Part shown: positions 8,730-17,472 of the stretch, piece after piece
Layout of the letters: each line of letters begins with the position of its first letter
How positions within the stretch are numbered: the first letter of the stretch is position 1
From: Actinoplanes missouriensis 431
GTDB taxonomy: Bacteria > Actinomycetota > Actinomycetes > Mycobacteriales > Micromonosporaceae
Length of the DNA stretch: 64,000 bases
Direction of reading: 5' to 3'
NCBI RefSeq assembly: GCF_000284295.1
Contig: NC_017093.1
Span: 5,580,001-5,644,000 of the forward strand
Made by a program: the position numbers and the translations under genes
Notes under the pieces: model-generated
Told to the model about the DNA's origin: nothing
Databases searched by the model: none
Seen by the model: the letters and a program-made list of their open reading frames with translations, nothing else

Positions 8730-9377
8730 CTATGCCCGGTCCTGCCAGGTGCAGAGGCACACCTTGTTGCCCTCCGGGTCGGCGAGAACCCAGAAACTCG
8801 GCGCCTGCTCGTCACTGACCAGCGTCCCCCCGGCCCGCACGGCCGCCTCGATCCGCCCGCGCACCTCCGACGGGTCCACCCAGAGATCGGGGTGCCAGCG
8901 CTGCCGCGGCTCCTGGTGCCCGGACTTCTGGAACCACACCGTCGGCAGCACCCCGCTCGGATCCTTCAGGTCGTCCTCGCCGGCCGTCCCGCCGAGCACC
9001 GCGGTCCAGAACGGCAGCACCGCACCGATCTCCGGGCTGTCCAGAGCCAGCTCCAGCGCGCTCAGCCCGTCCCGCTGCAGCGCCACCCCGGCCTGCCCGG
9101 CCAGGTCAGCGATGGTCCGGGCCATCCGTAGATCCCGCTCGGTCACCGCACCCACGTCGTGACTGACCAGCGCGACGTCCACCCACGAATACCGCAGATC
9201 CAGATCCGGATGGTGATCAGCCGCCTCGGCCGCCGCCCCGATCGCGGTCACCAGCCCCAGCCCGGTGGCGAAATCCCCGGTCCGCAGCCGCGTCCGCAGC
9301 ACCCCGAGCAGATAGACCCACCCGTCCGGCGCCCGCTCCACGATGTCCCGTGCCGTCAGCTTCGTCATGCCCCTCAT
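8730..9377 (-). CDS. Fusion of pterin-carbinolamine dehydratase-like and VOC (glyoxalase-like) domains
   Basis: 215 residues from the ATG at 9377, preceded by GGGGGTGG. Residues of about 5-95 resemble the 4a-hydroxytetrahydrobiopterin dehydratase fold, including AAEAADHHPDLDLRYSWVDVAL; H-H-P is the family's catalytic signature. The C-terminal part from about 105 is a VOC domain (LALDSPEIGAVLPFWTAVLGG ... FWVLADPEGNKVCLCTWQ). Such fusions recur in actinomycetes and are usually annotated as VOC proteins; the combined function is unknown. The open frame continues upstream to 9635, but only through low-complexity Gly/Pro repeats. Confidence 0.85.
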   Translation of the reverse strand: MRGMTKLTARDIVERAPDGWVYLLGVLRTRLRTGDFATGLGLVTAIGAAAEAADHHPDLDLRYSWVDVALVSHDVGAVTERDLRMARTIADLAGQAGVALQRDGLSALELALDSPEIGAVLPFWTAVLGGTAGEDDLKDPSGVLPTVWFQKSGHQEPRQRWHPDLWVDPSEVRGRIEAAVRAGGTLVSDEQAPSFWVLADPEGNKVCLCTWQDRA

Positions 9378-9836
9378 GCTCGCCCACCCCCGCCGGTCCA
9401 GCCAGGCATTCGGCGTCACTCTCCTCCGCCGGTACGCCCCACAGCCGTCCCCACCCCCCCGACCCGTCCCACCCCCGCAACCCCTGACGCCCCTCCCCCC
9501 GGCGCCCTTCGCCGCCGCCCCCGGCGCCCCCGCAAGCTCCCAACCCCCCAGTCCCAGTCCCAGTCCCCGGCCGAGCCGTAGCCCCGGCCCCGACCTCGGC
9601 CCCGGCCCCGGCCCCGGCCCCGAGCCGTAGCCCACACAGGTTTCCCGGACACCGGCCGTAGCCCTCGCGGGCTTCCGGGGCTTGGTGACAGGCGTGCGCT
9701 ACGGCCCGGCCTCCCGAGCCGTAGACCACGCTTGTCATCCGCGCTTGATCACAGGGCTGAGCTACGGCCGGTGCCGGCAGCGCGAGGCACACCGCGCGGA
9801 GCCGGCAGCGCGAGGCACACCGCGGGAGGGCGGGGC
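9378..9836. other. Gene-free stretch with GGCCCC repeats and GAGCCGTAG palindromes
   Basis: No credible gene on either strand. The left half is C-rich on the + strand with short slippage runs: CAGTCC repeats near 9549-9567 and GGCCCC repeats near 9583-9622. The right half holds at least two palindromic elements described separately, then two copies of a 23-bp direct repeat (GGAGCCGGCAGCGCGAGGCA type) near 9770-9825. Confidence 0.7.
9655..9769. repeat. Two palindromic elements with GCCGTAG/CTACGGC ends
   Basis: Element 1 runs from GCCGTAG at 9655 to CTACGGC ending at 9705; element 2 from GAGCCGTAG at 9716 to CTACGGCC ending at 9769 (about 54 bp). Unpaired GAGCCGTAG ends lie at 9573-9581 and 9622-9630. 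The same ends and length recur at 20.9, 21.4 and 47.7-47.9 kb, defining a REP-like family. Confidence 0.7.
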
Positions 9837-10142
9837 CTACAGGTCGAGCAGCTCGACGGTCACGCTCGTGGCGTCGCCTGCCTCGAGGGACTCCGCCGTG
9901 CGGATCTTCCGCTTGATCGGCAGCACGTAAGCGCCCTCCCCGCTCCCCGGGAAGATCGACGTCGTCCACGTGCTCGCGCCCACCGTGGCCCGCACCCGCA
10001 GCGACCCGAACCCGCGCCGGACCACCCCCTCCGTCACCTCCCGGATCAGCTCCGACTGCTCCACCGGCAGGCTCACGAACGTCCAGCCCTCACCACGCCG
10101 CGCCTCCCAGATCCACAACTCCGCCTCGAACTCGACTCGCAT
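9837..10142 (-). CDS. DUF1905 domain protein
   Basis: 101 residues starting MRVEFEAELWIWEARRGEGW, with VSLPVEQSELIREVTEGVVRRGFGSLRVRATVG and a C-terminal YVLPIKRKIRTAESLEAGD, the pattern of DUF1905 (a small beta-barrel protein). An ATG at 10142 with GAGG 10 bases upstream is chosen over a longer frame to 10220. Function unknown; cytoplasmic, no signal. The promoter region is shared with the divergent sulfatase. Confidence 0.85.
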   Translation of the reverse strand: MRVEFEAELWIWEARRGEGWTFVSLPVEQSELIREVTEGVVRRGFGSLRVRATVGASTWTTSIFPGSGEGAYVLPIKRKIRTAESLEAGDATSVTVELLDL

Positions 10143-10192
10143 CCCCGCAGCCTCGCACACCGGTACGACAGAAATGGGATAGACCTTTACTC

Positions 10193-10207
10193 CTATCGAG
10201 CCGATAG
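10193..10207. promoter_or_regulatory. Inverted repeat CTATCG-AGC-CGATAG before the sulfatase gene
   Basis: A perfect 6-bp inverted repeat with a 3-bp spacer, in an AT-richer stretch between the divergent DUF1905 gene and the sulfatase, followed by ATAATG, a possible -10 element. It is about 40 bp from the sulfatase start. A regulator site is an inference from position. Confidence 0.35.
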
Positions 10208-10247
10208 ATAATGTCGCCATCGCCTTCCGCGATCCCCTGGAGACGAT

Positions 10248-11672
10248 GTGACGAATTCCGGAACCACCCGCCGTGGAATGATCGGCGCGCTCGCCGGCGC
10301 CGCCGCCGTGACCGCGCTGCCCGCCGAGTCCGCCACTGCTGGGACAAAAGCCGCGGAGACAGAAGCCGCGGTGACGAAAGAGACCCCGTTCCGGGCCAGG
10401 CCGGGCTCCTCGAAACGCCCGAACATCCTGTTCATCCTCGCCGACGACCTCGGCTGGGCCGACCTGAGCAGTTACGGCTCACCGGAGATCAGGACGCCGA
10501 ACCTGGACCGCCTGGCGCGCAGCGGCGTGCGGTTCACCCAGGGGTACTCGGCCGGCGCAGTCTGCTCGCCCACCCGCGTCGCGCTCTACACCGGCCGCCT
10601 CCCCGGCCGCACCCCGGGCGGCCTGCCCGAGCCGATCGGCAGCGTCAACGAGCGGGACGGCATCCCGGCCACCCACCCGACGCTCGCCTCGCTGCTGAAG
10701 AAGACCGGGTACGCCACCGCGCTGATCGGCAAGTGGCACGGCGGCTTCCTGCCGAACTTCAGCCCGCTGCGCACCGGCTGGGACTACTTCTTCGGCAATT
10801 ACTCCGGTGGCGTCGACTACTACTCGAAGTACAGCCACACCGGCAAATACGACCTCTTCGAGGGCGAGACCGAGGTCCCGGACGACGGCCGGTACTACAC
10901 CGACGTGATCGCCGACAAGGCCGAGGACTGGATCACCAAGGCGAAGAAGCAGGGCAAGCCGTGGCTGCTGAACCTCAACTTCACCAGCCCGCACTGGCCG
11001 TGGGAGGCGCCCGGCGACCGCAAAATCAGCGAGGAGATCACCGCCAAGATCAAGGCGGGTAACACACAGGCGATCTTCCACAACGACGGCGGCTCGCTCG
11101 AGACGTACACGAAGATGGTGGAAAATCTCGACGCGCGGATCGGCCAGGTGCTGAACGCGCTGCGCCGCAGCGGCCAGGAGGAGAACACCCTGGTCGTCTT
11201 CGCCAGCGACAACGGCGGCGAGCGCTTCTCCTACAACTGGCCGCTCACCGGCAACAAGGGCAGCCTGTCCGAGGGCGGGATCCGGGTGCCGACGATCCTG
11301 CGCTGGCCGGCCCGGATCCGCAGCGGGCAGGTCAGCCACGAGCCGGTGGTCACGCACGACTGGACGGCCACGCTGCTGGAGATCGCCGGCGCGGCGCCGA
11401 GCCCGGACCACCCGCTCGACGGCGCGAGCTTCGCCGGGTACCTGCTGCGCGGCGCGGACGCTCCGGAGCGGGACATCTTCTGGCGTACCCGTGCCAATCG
11501 GGCGTTGCGCCGCGGTAAGTGGAAGTACCTGCGGCTGTCCACCAGCGACGCGCTCTACGACGTCGAGGCCGACCCGCGCGAGCAGGCCAACCTCGCCGCC
11601 AAGCACCCGCAGATCGTCGCCGAGCTCCGGGCGAAGTGGGAGCAGATCAACGCGGGGCTGCTGAGCTACTGA
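10248..11672 (+). CDS. Tat-exported sulfatase
   Basis: 474 residues. The N-terminus carries a twin-arginine signal (TTRRGMIGALAGAAAV). The formylglycine motif CSPTRVALYTG has its modifiable cysteine at about residue 106; PNILFILADDLGW supplies the N-terminal metal aspartates and FASDNGGE the C-terminal metal ligands. It hydrolyses sulfate esters outside the cytoplasm after Cys-to-formylglycine conversion; no converting enzyme (FGE) gene is in the window. GTG start with GGAG nine bases upstream. The natural substrate, perhaps a sulfated polysaccharide, is inference. Confidence 0.95.
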   Translation: MTNSGTTRRGMIGALAGAAAVTALPAESATAGTKAAETEAAVTKETPFRARPGSSKRPNILFILADDLGWADLSSYGSPEIRTPNLDRLARSGVRFTQGYSAGAVCSPTRVALYTGRLPGRTPGGLPEPIGSVNERDGIPATHPTLASLLKKTGYATALIGKWHGGFLPNFSPLRTGWDYFFGNYSGGVDYYSKYSHTGKYDLFEGETEVPDDGRYYTDVIADKAEDWITKAKKQGKPWLLNLNFTSPHWPWEAPGDRKISEEITAKIKAGNTQAIFHNDGGSLETYTKMVENLDARIGQVLNALRRSGQEENTLVVFASDNGGERFSYNWPLTGNKGSLSEGGIRVPTILRWPARIRSGQVSHEPVVTHDWTATLLEIAGAAPSPDHPLDGASFAGYLLRGADAPERDIFWRTRANRALRRGKWKYLRLSTSDALYDVEADPREQANLAAKHPQIVAELRAKWEQINAGLLSY

Positions 11673-12192
11673 GATAGGCAGCCAACCGGGAAGCCGCCGC
11701 GCTCTCGAACGGCTGGACCCCGCTGGTGAGCCGCTCGACCAGGTCGCCGGTGGTCGCGATCGCTCGCGCGACCACCGGCTCCGGGTAGCCGTAGAGCACC
11801 TGGTGCTCGGCGAACTCGTCCTCGTCGAGCACCCGCACCGAGCCGTCGAAGAGCCGGATCACATCCAGGTCGAGATCAACGGCAGAGACCACACCACCGG
11901 TGTACGCGGGACGCGTCGTCACGTCGATGTAGAGCGCCACCTGATGCTCCGTGGAGAACGGGTTGAAGCTGGCGATCCAGTCACCCTCCCGCGGCACCAG
12001 CGTGACGAAGTCGTGTTTCTGGACGACCGGTTCCTCGTACCCCCGCTGCAGGACCGCCCCGGCGCGCGTGCCGAACCACCAGCCGTGCTCGTCGGAGCCG
12101 AGCGGCTCCAGCGGGAAGTGCCAGTGCAGCTTCCCGCCCCACTTGGTGAACCGCATCGACGCCCCGCTCATGAGCTCTCTCCGGTCGCTCAT
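11647..12192 (-). CDS. DUF402 family protein
   Basis: 181 residues. KLHWHFPLEPLG, WWFGTRAGAVLQRG, VTLVPREGDWIASFNP and VALYIDVTTRPAYTGGVVSAVDLDLDVIRL are the conserved blocks of the DUF402 beta-barrel family; some members are nucleotide phosphatases, so a phosphohydrolase role is possible but unproven. The start overlaps the RidA stop (ATGA), and the 3' end overlaps the convergent sulfatase gene by 26 bp. Confidence 0.88.
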   Translation of the reverse strand: MSDRRELMSGASMRFTKWGGKLHWHFPLEPLGSDEHGWWFGTRAGAVLQRGYEEPVVQKHDFVTLVPREGDWIASFNPFSTEHQVALYIDVTTRPAYTGGVVSAVDLDLDVIRLFDGSVRVLDEDEFAEHQVLYGYPEPVVARAIATTGDLVERLTSGVQPFESAAASRLAAYLSSSAAPR

Positions 12193-12575
12193 GACGCCAC
12201 CGCGGCCAGCGCCTCCACCTCGATCAGCAGGTCCGGCCGGAACAGCCCGGCGACCTGGACCAGCGAGCTGGCCGGCGGCCGCGCCACGTCGACGAACTCG
12301 TCCCGGACCGCCCGCACCGTGACCAGGTGATCGACATCGGTCACGAAGAACGTCAGCTTCACCACGTCGGACCAGCCGGCCCCGGCTGATTTCAGCGCCT
12401 CGGCGAGGTTCTCGAAGACCAGCCGGGTCTGATCCGCCCAGCCGGACGGCACGCTGCCGTCGGCGGCGATCGGCACCTGGCCGGACGTGACGATCAGACG
12501 GCTGCCCGGCGCGACGGCGACGACGTGGCTGAACCCGTTCGGCGTGGGCGGGGAAGGGAAATCGAGCGTGGCCAT
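12189..12575 (-). CDS. RidA (YjgF/YER057c/UK114) family protein
   Basis: 128 residues, the normal RidA length. VTSGQVPIAADG, LVFENLAEALKSAGAGWSDVVKLTFFVTDV and PPASSLVQVAGLFRPDLLIEVEALA are family hallmarks; the last contains the Arg/Glu region of the trimer active site. RidA proteins hydrolyse reactive enamine/imine intermediates. The 5' end overlaps the tail of the upstream PAP2 gene by about 80 bp, an unusually long same-strand overlap. Confidence 0.92.
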   Translation of the reverse strand: MATLDFPSPPTPNGFSHVVAVAPGSRLIVTSGQVPIAADGSVPSGWADQTRLVFENLAEALKSAGAGWSDVVKLTFFVTDVDHLVTVRAVRDEFVDVARPPASSLVQVAGLFRPDLLIEVEALAAVAS

Positions 12576-13246
12576 CCGCTCACCTTAGGCAGCCGCCACG
12601 ACACCGCGCGATCGAGTATCGCCCGCGCCATCACGATCACGCAGGTGATGCCGTTGAGGAAGGCGGCGACGACGTCGCTCGGGTGGTGCATGCCCCGGTA
12701 CATCCGGGAGAACGCCACCCCGATCGGCACCAGGACCAGCGCCCAGCAGAGCGCCTTGAGCCAGGTGTGCCGGGCCAGCCCGGCGAGCAGCAGCGCCAGG
12801 CCGAGGTAGAGCGCGACCGAGGCGGAGGTGTGCCCGGACGGGAAACTGCTGGTCGGCGGCGACGCGTCGAGGCGGTGCACGTCCGGGCGGGGCCGGTCGA
12901 TCGCCTTCGTGGTGAAGAAGAAGACGAGCGCCTGCGCGGTGACCGCGAGACAGAGGAAGATCGGCTCACGCCAGCGGCGCAGCACCAGCCGCAGGATCAG
13001 CGCGACGACCGCGGTGACCGCGATGATCCAGCCGGTGTTGGCGACCGCGCTGACCCAGCCGGAGACCGCGGTGAGGGGTTCGGTGCGGTCCGCGGCGAAC
13101 TCCCGGTTCACCCCGTCCTCGACGGTCAGCGGCCACCAGTGCGCGGCCTGATGGGTGAGCAGCAGCCCGAGCCCGATGAGGAAGAGCAGCAGGGCGCCGA
13201 TCGGCAGCACGATCCGTTTGACGGCCTGCACGGCGACAGCGAACAT
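12494..13246 (-). CDS. PAP2-superfamily membrane phosphatase (first of tandem pair)
   Basis: 250 residues with six likely membrane helices. The three PAP2 catalytic motifs are intact: KAIDRPRP, FPSGHTS and SRMYRGMHHPSDV. Such enzymes dephosphorylate undecaprenyl pyrophosphate or lipid phosphates at the outer membrane face. The ATG at 13246 lies 11 bp after the upstream PAP2 gene. The last 27 residues (SWRLPKVSGWPRSISLPRPR...) look unlike a PAP2 tail and overlap the RidA start, so the true protein may have an extended or frame-altered C-terminus. Confidence 0.88.
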   Translation of the reverse strand: MFAVAVQAVKRIVLPIGALLLFLIGLGLLLTHQAAHWWPLTVEDGVNREFAADRTEPLTAVSGWVSAVANTGWIIAVTAVVALILRLVLRRWREPIFLCLAVTAQALVFFFTTKAIDRPRPDVHRLDASPPTSSFPSGHTSASVALYLGLALLLAGLARHTWLKALCWALVLVPIGVAFSRMYRGMHHPSDVVAAFLNGITCVIVMARAILDRAVSWRLPKVSGWPRSISLPRPRRTGSATSSPSRRAAV

Positions 13247-13257
13247 GGTCGCTGCGT

Positions 13258-13938
13258 TTACCCGGACACCGGCTCCGGAACACCTCGGCGGGAGAATGCG
13301 GCAGCCGTCGCCACCGCCACGGCCGCCCCGAGGACCAGCCCGGCCACCACGTCGCTGAGCCAGTGCACCCCGAGGACGACCCGGGTCAGCGCGGTGAGCA
13401 GCGGCAACACGACCACTCCGGTCCACAGCGCGGCCCGGGCGAGCGGCCGGCCCCGGGTCATCGGGAGCAGGACCAGCAGGAAGATCGTGGCGCCGAGCGC
13501 GGCGTTGAGCGCGTGACCCGACGGGAACGCGTACCCGGAGGCCTGAGCGACCGGCTCGAGGAACTCCGGCCGATGGCGGCTCACCAGCAGTTTCAGCACG
13601 GCGCCGAGCACTCCCCCGGCGATCATCGTGACCGCCGCCCAGAACGCGACGGCCCGCGACCCGCGCCGGACCAGCCAGATCACCAGGGCGAGCACGGCGA
13701 GCCGCCAGGCGGTCGGGCTGAGCAGATGGGTCAGCCAGGTCAGGACGTCCACCACGCCGGGATTCGCCCGCGCGACCTCGTGCAACCGGTCGGACACCGA
13801 GCGGTCGAGGTCGTGCAGGGGCGCCCACCGGCCCATGACCAGGGCGGCGAGCAGGGCGAACGGGACCAGCAGCACGGGGGTAGCCACGGCTGCCGCGCTG
13901 GTCCGTACCTCCAAGGCGGTGTGGTGATCCTGGCGCAT
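13258..13938 (-). CDS. PAP2-superfamily membrane phosphatase (second of tandem pair)
   Basis: 226 residues, about six membrane helices. The PAP2 motifs are KLLVSRHRP, FPSGHALNA and TRVVLGVHWLSDVVAG. The phosphatase fold is shared with its neighbour, but the two proteins differ widely, so the pair is not a recent duplication. Likely roles are cell-wall lipid carrier recycling or phospholipid remodelling. ATG start; the downstream PAP2 gene follows after 11 bp, indicating an operon running on to RidA and DUF402. Confidence 0.9.
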   Translation of the reverse strand: MRQDHHTALEVRTSAAAVATPVLLVPFALLAALVMGRWAPLHDLDRSVSDRLHEVARANPGVVDVLTWLTHLLSPTAWRLAVLALVIWLVRRGSRAVAFWAAVTMIAGGVLGAVLKLLVSRHRPEFLEPVAQASGYAFPSGHALNAALGATIFLLVLLPMTRGRPLARAALWTGVVVLPLLTALTRVVLGVHWLSDVVAGLVLGAAVAVATAAAFSRRGVPEPVSG

Positions 13939-13959
13939 GACGACCGATTACCCCATACG

Positions 13960-15750
13960 TCAGCTGCGAAGCACCTGGGGGGCCGGACCGGCGGCCAGTT
14001 CGTCGATCCCGCCGATCGCGTCGCGCACCTGGTCGACGAGCACGCTGATGGTCCGCTGCTGGTCGTCGGCGACCGACCGGACCTGGCCGATCGCCACCCG
14101 GACGCTGTCGATCGCCTCGGTCATCGTGGCGACCGCGCCGGAGACGTCGGTGGCGGTCGTGGTCAGCGTGCCGAGCGTCGCGGTGATCCGCTCGGCGGAC
14201 TCGGCGGTGTCGTCGGCGAGCTTGCGGACCTCCTCGGCGACGACCGCGAAGCCCAGGCCGGCGGGTCCGGCGCGGGCCGCCTCGATCGTGGCGTTGAGCG
14301 CGAGCATCCGGGTCTGCCCGGCGATCGAGGCGATCAGCGCCACCAGGTCCCGGGTGGCGGGCAGGCTCACGGTGAGCGCCTCGACCGCCCGGTCGGCCTG
14401 CGCCGCGTTGCCGGCCATCTCCTCGGTCGCGGCGTGCGCGGCCACCGAGCCCGCGGTGATGTCGGCGACCGAGGCCCGGACCGCGTCCACGCCGCGCACC
14501 GCGTCGCCGAGCCGGCCGGACACCCCGCTGATGATCTGCTCGGACTCGGCGCGGACCCGCTCGGCCGTCTCCCGCCGATGGTCCTCCTGCTCGCGCAGCC
14601 GCGCCTCGCGGTCCTGCTCCTGACCGGCCCGCATGGCGTCGATCTCCGCCGTGTTCCGGTCGATCGAGGTGAGCATGTCGTTGATCGCGCCGCTCAGCGC
14701 GTCGATGTCCGGGCTGCCGGCCGGCGGCACGCGCAGCCCCAGGTTCCCGGATTTCATGATCTTTTCAACGGTACGGCGTAACGGCCGCACCTGGTTCCGG
14801 ACCGCCCGCAGCTGCGCCATCGCGATCATCGCACCGGCCAGCGCCACGGTCGCCAGCACCACCAGTCCGAGCCGCCACAGCGTCGACCGGGCCAGGCTGT
14901 GGATGGCCCGCTCGTTGACCGACTCCAGCGTCACCGCGACGCCGTCCACGCCGGTGATCGTGCAGGCCACCGCCATCGTGTCGCCGGCCGCCGCGGTGGT
15001 CACCGCGATCGTGCCGAACGCGCTGTCCAGCTCCCGCAGCGCCTGAGCGCCGGCCCGGGGCGCGGCGCGCAGGTCGATCACGTCGTCGGTCTGGCCCGCG
15101 AGCGAGGCCACCCCGGCGTCGTCGAGGGCCCGCACCACCAGCAGCGCGCCGGCCGGGTCGCCGGTGCCCATGTCGTGGTAGACGGCGAAACTGCAGAACT
15201 CGGCCGGCTCGCCCGTGACGCTGGTGATACCGCAGTACCCGTCCCCGGCCTCGGCGTCCGGGCGGATGTAGTCGCGCATCGTGGCCGGGTCGTCGAACGG
15301 TGGCGGCATCGGCGCGTACCGGCCGTCCCGCATCGTCCCGCCCACCCGGATCGACCCGTCCGCGGCCACCCCGACCGCCGCGGTGATGCCGTAGTCCTCG
15401 CTCAGCACGGCCGGCGGCAGGTCGATCGCGAACTGGGCGTCGTCGCCGGCCGCGATGTCGTCGTAGAGCCCGGTCCAGATCGAGTTGGTGACGCCGAAGT
15501 CGCGCAGCCGCTGCGCGTGCGCGCCGATCGCCACCCGCAACTCCTCGGCCTCCCGGCCCAGCTCGCTGCGTTCCAGCTGGTCGAAGGCGCGCAGGGTGAT
15601 CAGGTAGACCGGCACGCCGAGCACCACGAGCATCAGCGCGACGAGCACCAGGGTCGGCGGCAGCTCACCACGCCGCAGCGCCGCCACCGGCCGGAACCCC
15701 ACACCTGCCCGTTCGGCAGCCGCCGCCGCTCGCTGAGCGGTACTTCTCAC
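13960..15750 (-). CDS. Methyl-accepting chemotaxis-like receptor with CHASE4-type sensor
   Basis: 596 residues from a GTG. One helix (LPPTLVLVALMLVVLGVPVYL) is followed by a large extracytoplasmic region of about 250 residues resembling CHASE4 (FGVTNSIWTGLYDDIAAGDD), a second helix near 310-330, a HAMP-like segment and a receptor signalling domain. The hairpin tip IASIAGQTRMLALNATIEAARAG...GFAVVAEEVRKLA is clear. The signalling domain is short, and no che genes lie in the window, so signalling other than flagellar taxis is possible. Divergent from the kinase gene. Confidence 0.87.
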   Translation of the reverse strand: MRSTAQRAAAAAERAGVGFRPVAALRRGELPPTLVLVALMLVVLGVPVYLITLRAFDQLERSELGREAEELRVAIGAHAQRLRDFGVTNSIWTGLYDDIAAGDDAQFAIDLPPAVLSEDYGITAAVGVAADGSIRVGGTMRDGRYAPMPPPFDDPATMRDYIRPDAEAGDGYCGITSVTGEPAEFCSFAVYHDMGTGDPAGALLVVRALDDAGVASLAGQTDDVIDLRAAPRAGAQALRELDSAFGTIAVTTAAAGDTMAVACTITGVDGVAVTLESVNERAIHSLARSTLWRLGLVVLATVALAGAMIAMAQLRAVRNQVRPLRRTVEKIMKSGNLGLRVPPAGSPDIDALSGAINDMLTSIDRNTAEIDAMRAGQEQDREARLREQEDHRRETAERVRAESEQIISGVSGRLGDAVRGVDAVRASVADITAGSVAAHAATEEMAGNAAQADRAVEALTVSLPATRDLVALIASIAGQTRMLALNATIEAARAGPAGLGFAVVAEEVRKLADDTAESAERITATLGTLTTTATDVSGAVATMTEAIDSVRVAIGQVRSVADDQQRTISVLVDQVRDAIGGIDELAAGPAPQVLRS

Positions 15751-15814
15751 GGGTCGCGACAAGGCGGTATATGTACCCGTTTGCCGCTGGGCGGTGGTTT
15801 GTAGCGTGCCGCGC

Positions 15815-17468
15815 GTGACGACACCCCTGAGGCCGGACGATCCGCGCCGGCTCGGCGAGTACCACCTGCGCGCGCGGCTCGGCGCGGGCGGCATGGGCAC
15901 GGTGTTCCTGGCGCACGACGCCGACGACCGGCGGGTGGCGATCAAGCTGATCCGCCCGGAGCTCGCGGCCGACCCGGCGTTCCGGGCACGCTTCCGCAGC
16001 GAGGTGCGGCGGGCCCGGCAGGTGCCGCCGTTCTGCACCGCCGCCGTGCTCGACGCCGACCCCGAGCACCCCACGCCGTACCTGGTGGTCGAGTACGTGG
16101 AGGGCGCCAGCCTGGAGGAGATGGTCCGCCGGGACGGCCCGCTGCGCGGCGGCGCCCTGCACAGCGTGGCGATCGGGGTGGCCACCGCGCTCGCCGCGAT
16201 CCACAGCGCCGGGGTGATCCACCGTGACCTGAAACCGGCGAACGTGCTGCTTCCCCTCGGCACCCCCAAACGTGATCGACTTCGGGATCGCCCGGGCGGC
16301 CGAGGCGCCGACCGAGCACACCCGGCCGGACCAGATGGTCGGCACGATCGCGTACATGGCGCCGGAACGGTTCGCGACAGGCGCCGGCCGCCGCCCGCCC
16401 GAGCCGGCCATGGACGTGTTCGCGTGGGGCGTGCTGGTGGCGTTCGCGGCGACCGGGCGCACGCCGTTCGCGGCCGACTCGCCGGTCGCCACCGCCGCCC
16501 GGATCCTCACCCAGCCGCCCGAACTGGACGGCCTCGGCGGTCCGATCCGCGAGCTGGTGGCGGCCGCCCTGGCGAAGGACCCGGATCAGCGCCCGAGCGC
16601 CCACGAGCTGCTCAGCCGGCTGCTGGCCGCGGGCGCCGCGGATCAGGCCGGGCCGGTCGAACCGCAGCTGCAGTGGGCGGCCCTCGCGATGCGCAACAAC
16701 GCCGACGCCGCGACCGAGAGAGCCGAGGAGGCGGCCGAGGCATGGGCCTGGGTGGCCCGCCGCAGGCGCGTGCGGCAGGGATTGCGGAACACCGTGGTCT
16801 TCCTCGGTCTCACCGCCTTCGTGCTGGCGGTGGCCGGGGTCGGTACGGCGGCGATGGACTGGCGGGTGACCCGCCCGGTGGAGGACTCGTTCCGCACCGT
16901 CGCCATCGCCGACCCGCTGCGCGGCCCGGGAACCTGGATGCCGGCGGCCGGCCGGCACCAGGCCGGTGGCACCTGCGACTTCTCACCGGACGGGCTGACC
17001 GCTGTGCGGCGGGCCGCCGCTGATCACCGCTGTGCGGGGCCGGAGCGGTCGTTTGCCGGCCCGATCATCACGGTGCGGTTCCTGGTCGCCGAGGAGGGCG
17101 ACTGCGCCGCGGTCTGGCTGCGCATCAGCGCCAGCCGGGCGCACCGGGTGGCGGCCTGCGCCGAGCGTGTGACGGTGGCCGCCGAGAACCGGGACGGGGT
17201 CACCACGCTCGGCAGCGCACCGGTGAACCCGGGATTCTGGTACCAGTGGACCACGCTGACCATCGTCGCGCGGGGCTCCTACATCGACGTCGAGCTGGAG
17301 GGCTCGGGCAAGCTGCGCACCCGGATCCCGGCCGGTGGGCCCGACGACGGGCGGCTCGCCCTCGGTGTCGTGCGGGACGACGCCTCGACGAGTGTGCCGG
17401 ACGGCTCGGACCCGCTGAACGAGCACGGACTGGCGTACTTCGCCGATGTCCGGGTGTGGGAGCCCTGA
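15815..17468 (+). pseudogene. Membrane Ser/Thr protein kinase split by a +1 frameshift
   Basis: Frame 1 gives the kinase N-lobe: P-loop GAGGMGTVF, VAIK lysine and HRDLKPAN catalytic loop. It then loses homology in a CCCC run at 16253-16256. Frame 2 resumes with NVIDFGIARA, the activation loop GTIAYMAPERF and the rest of the C-lobe, a membrane helix (NTVVFLGLTAFVLAVAGVG) and an external domain of about 190 residues with paired cysteines. Skipping one C joins the halves as NVLLPSAPPNVIDFG. A sequencing error, a true mutation or programmed frameshifting are all possible; every catalytic motif survives, so decay is recent or absent. Confidence 0.8.
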
Positions 17469-17472
17469 GCGG

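Noticed and set aside
9416..9652. Gly-rich small frames over the GGCCCC repeats
   Set aside because: Low-complexity translation of simple repeats; no start signal.
12494..13828. 444-codon frame as one protein
   Set aside because: Its first half is the shadow of the PAP2 gene at 13258-13938; only the part from 13246 reads as a PAP2 protein.
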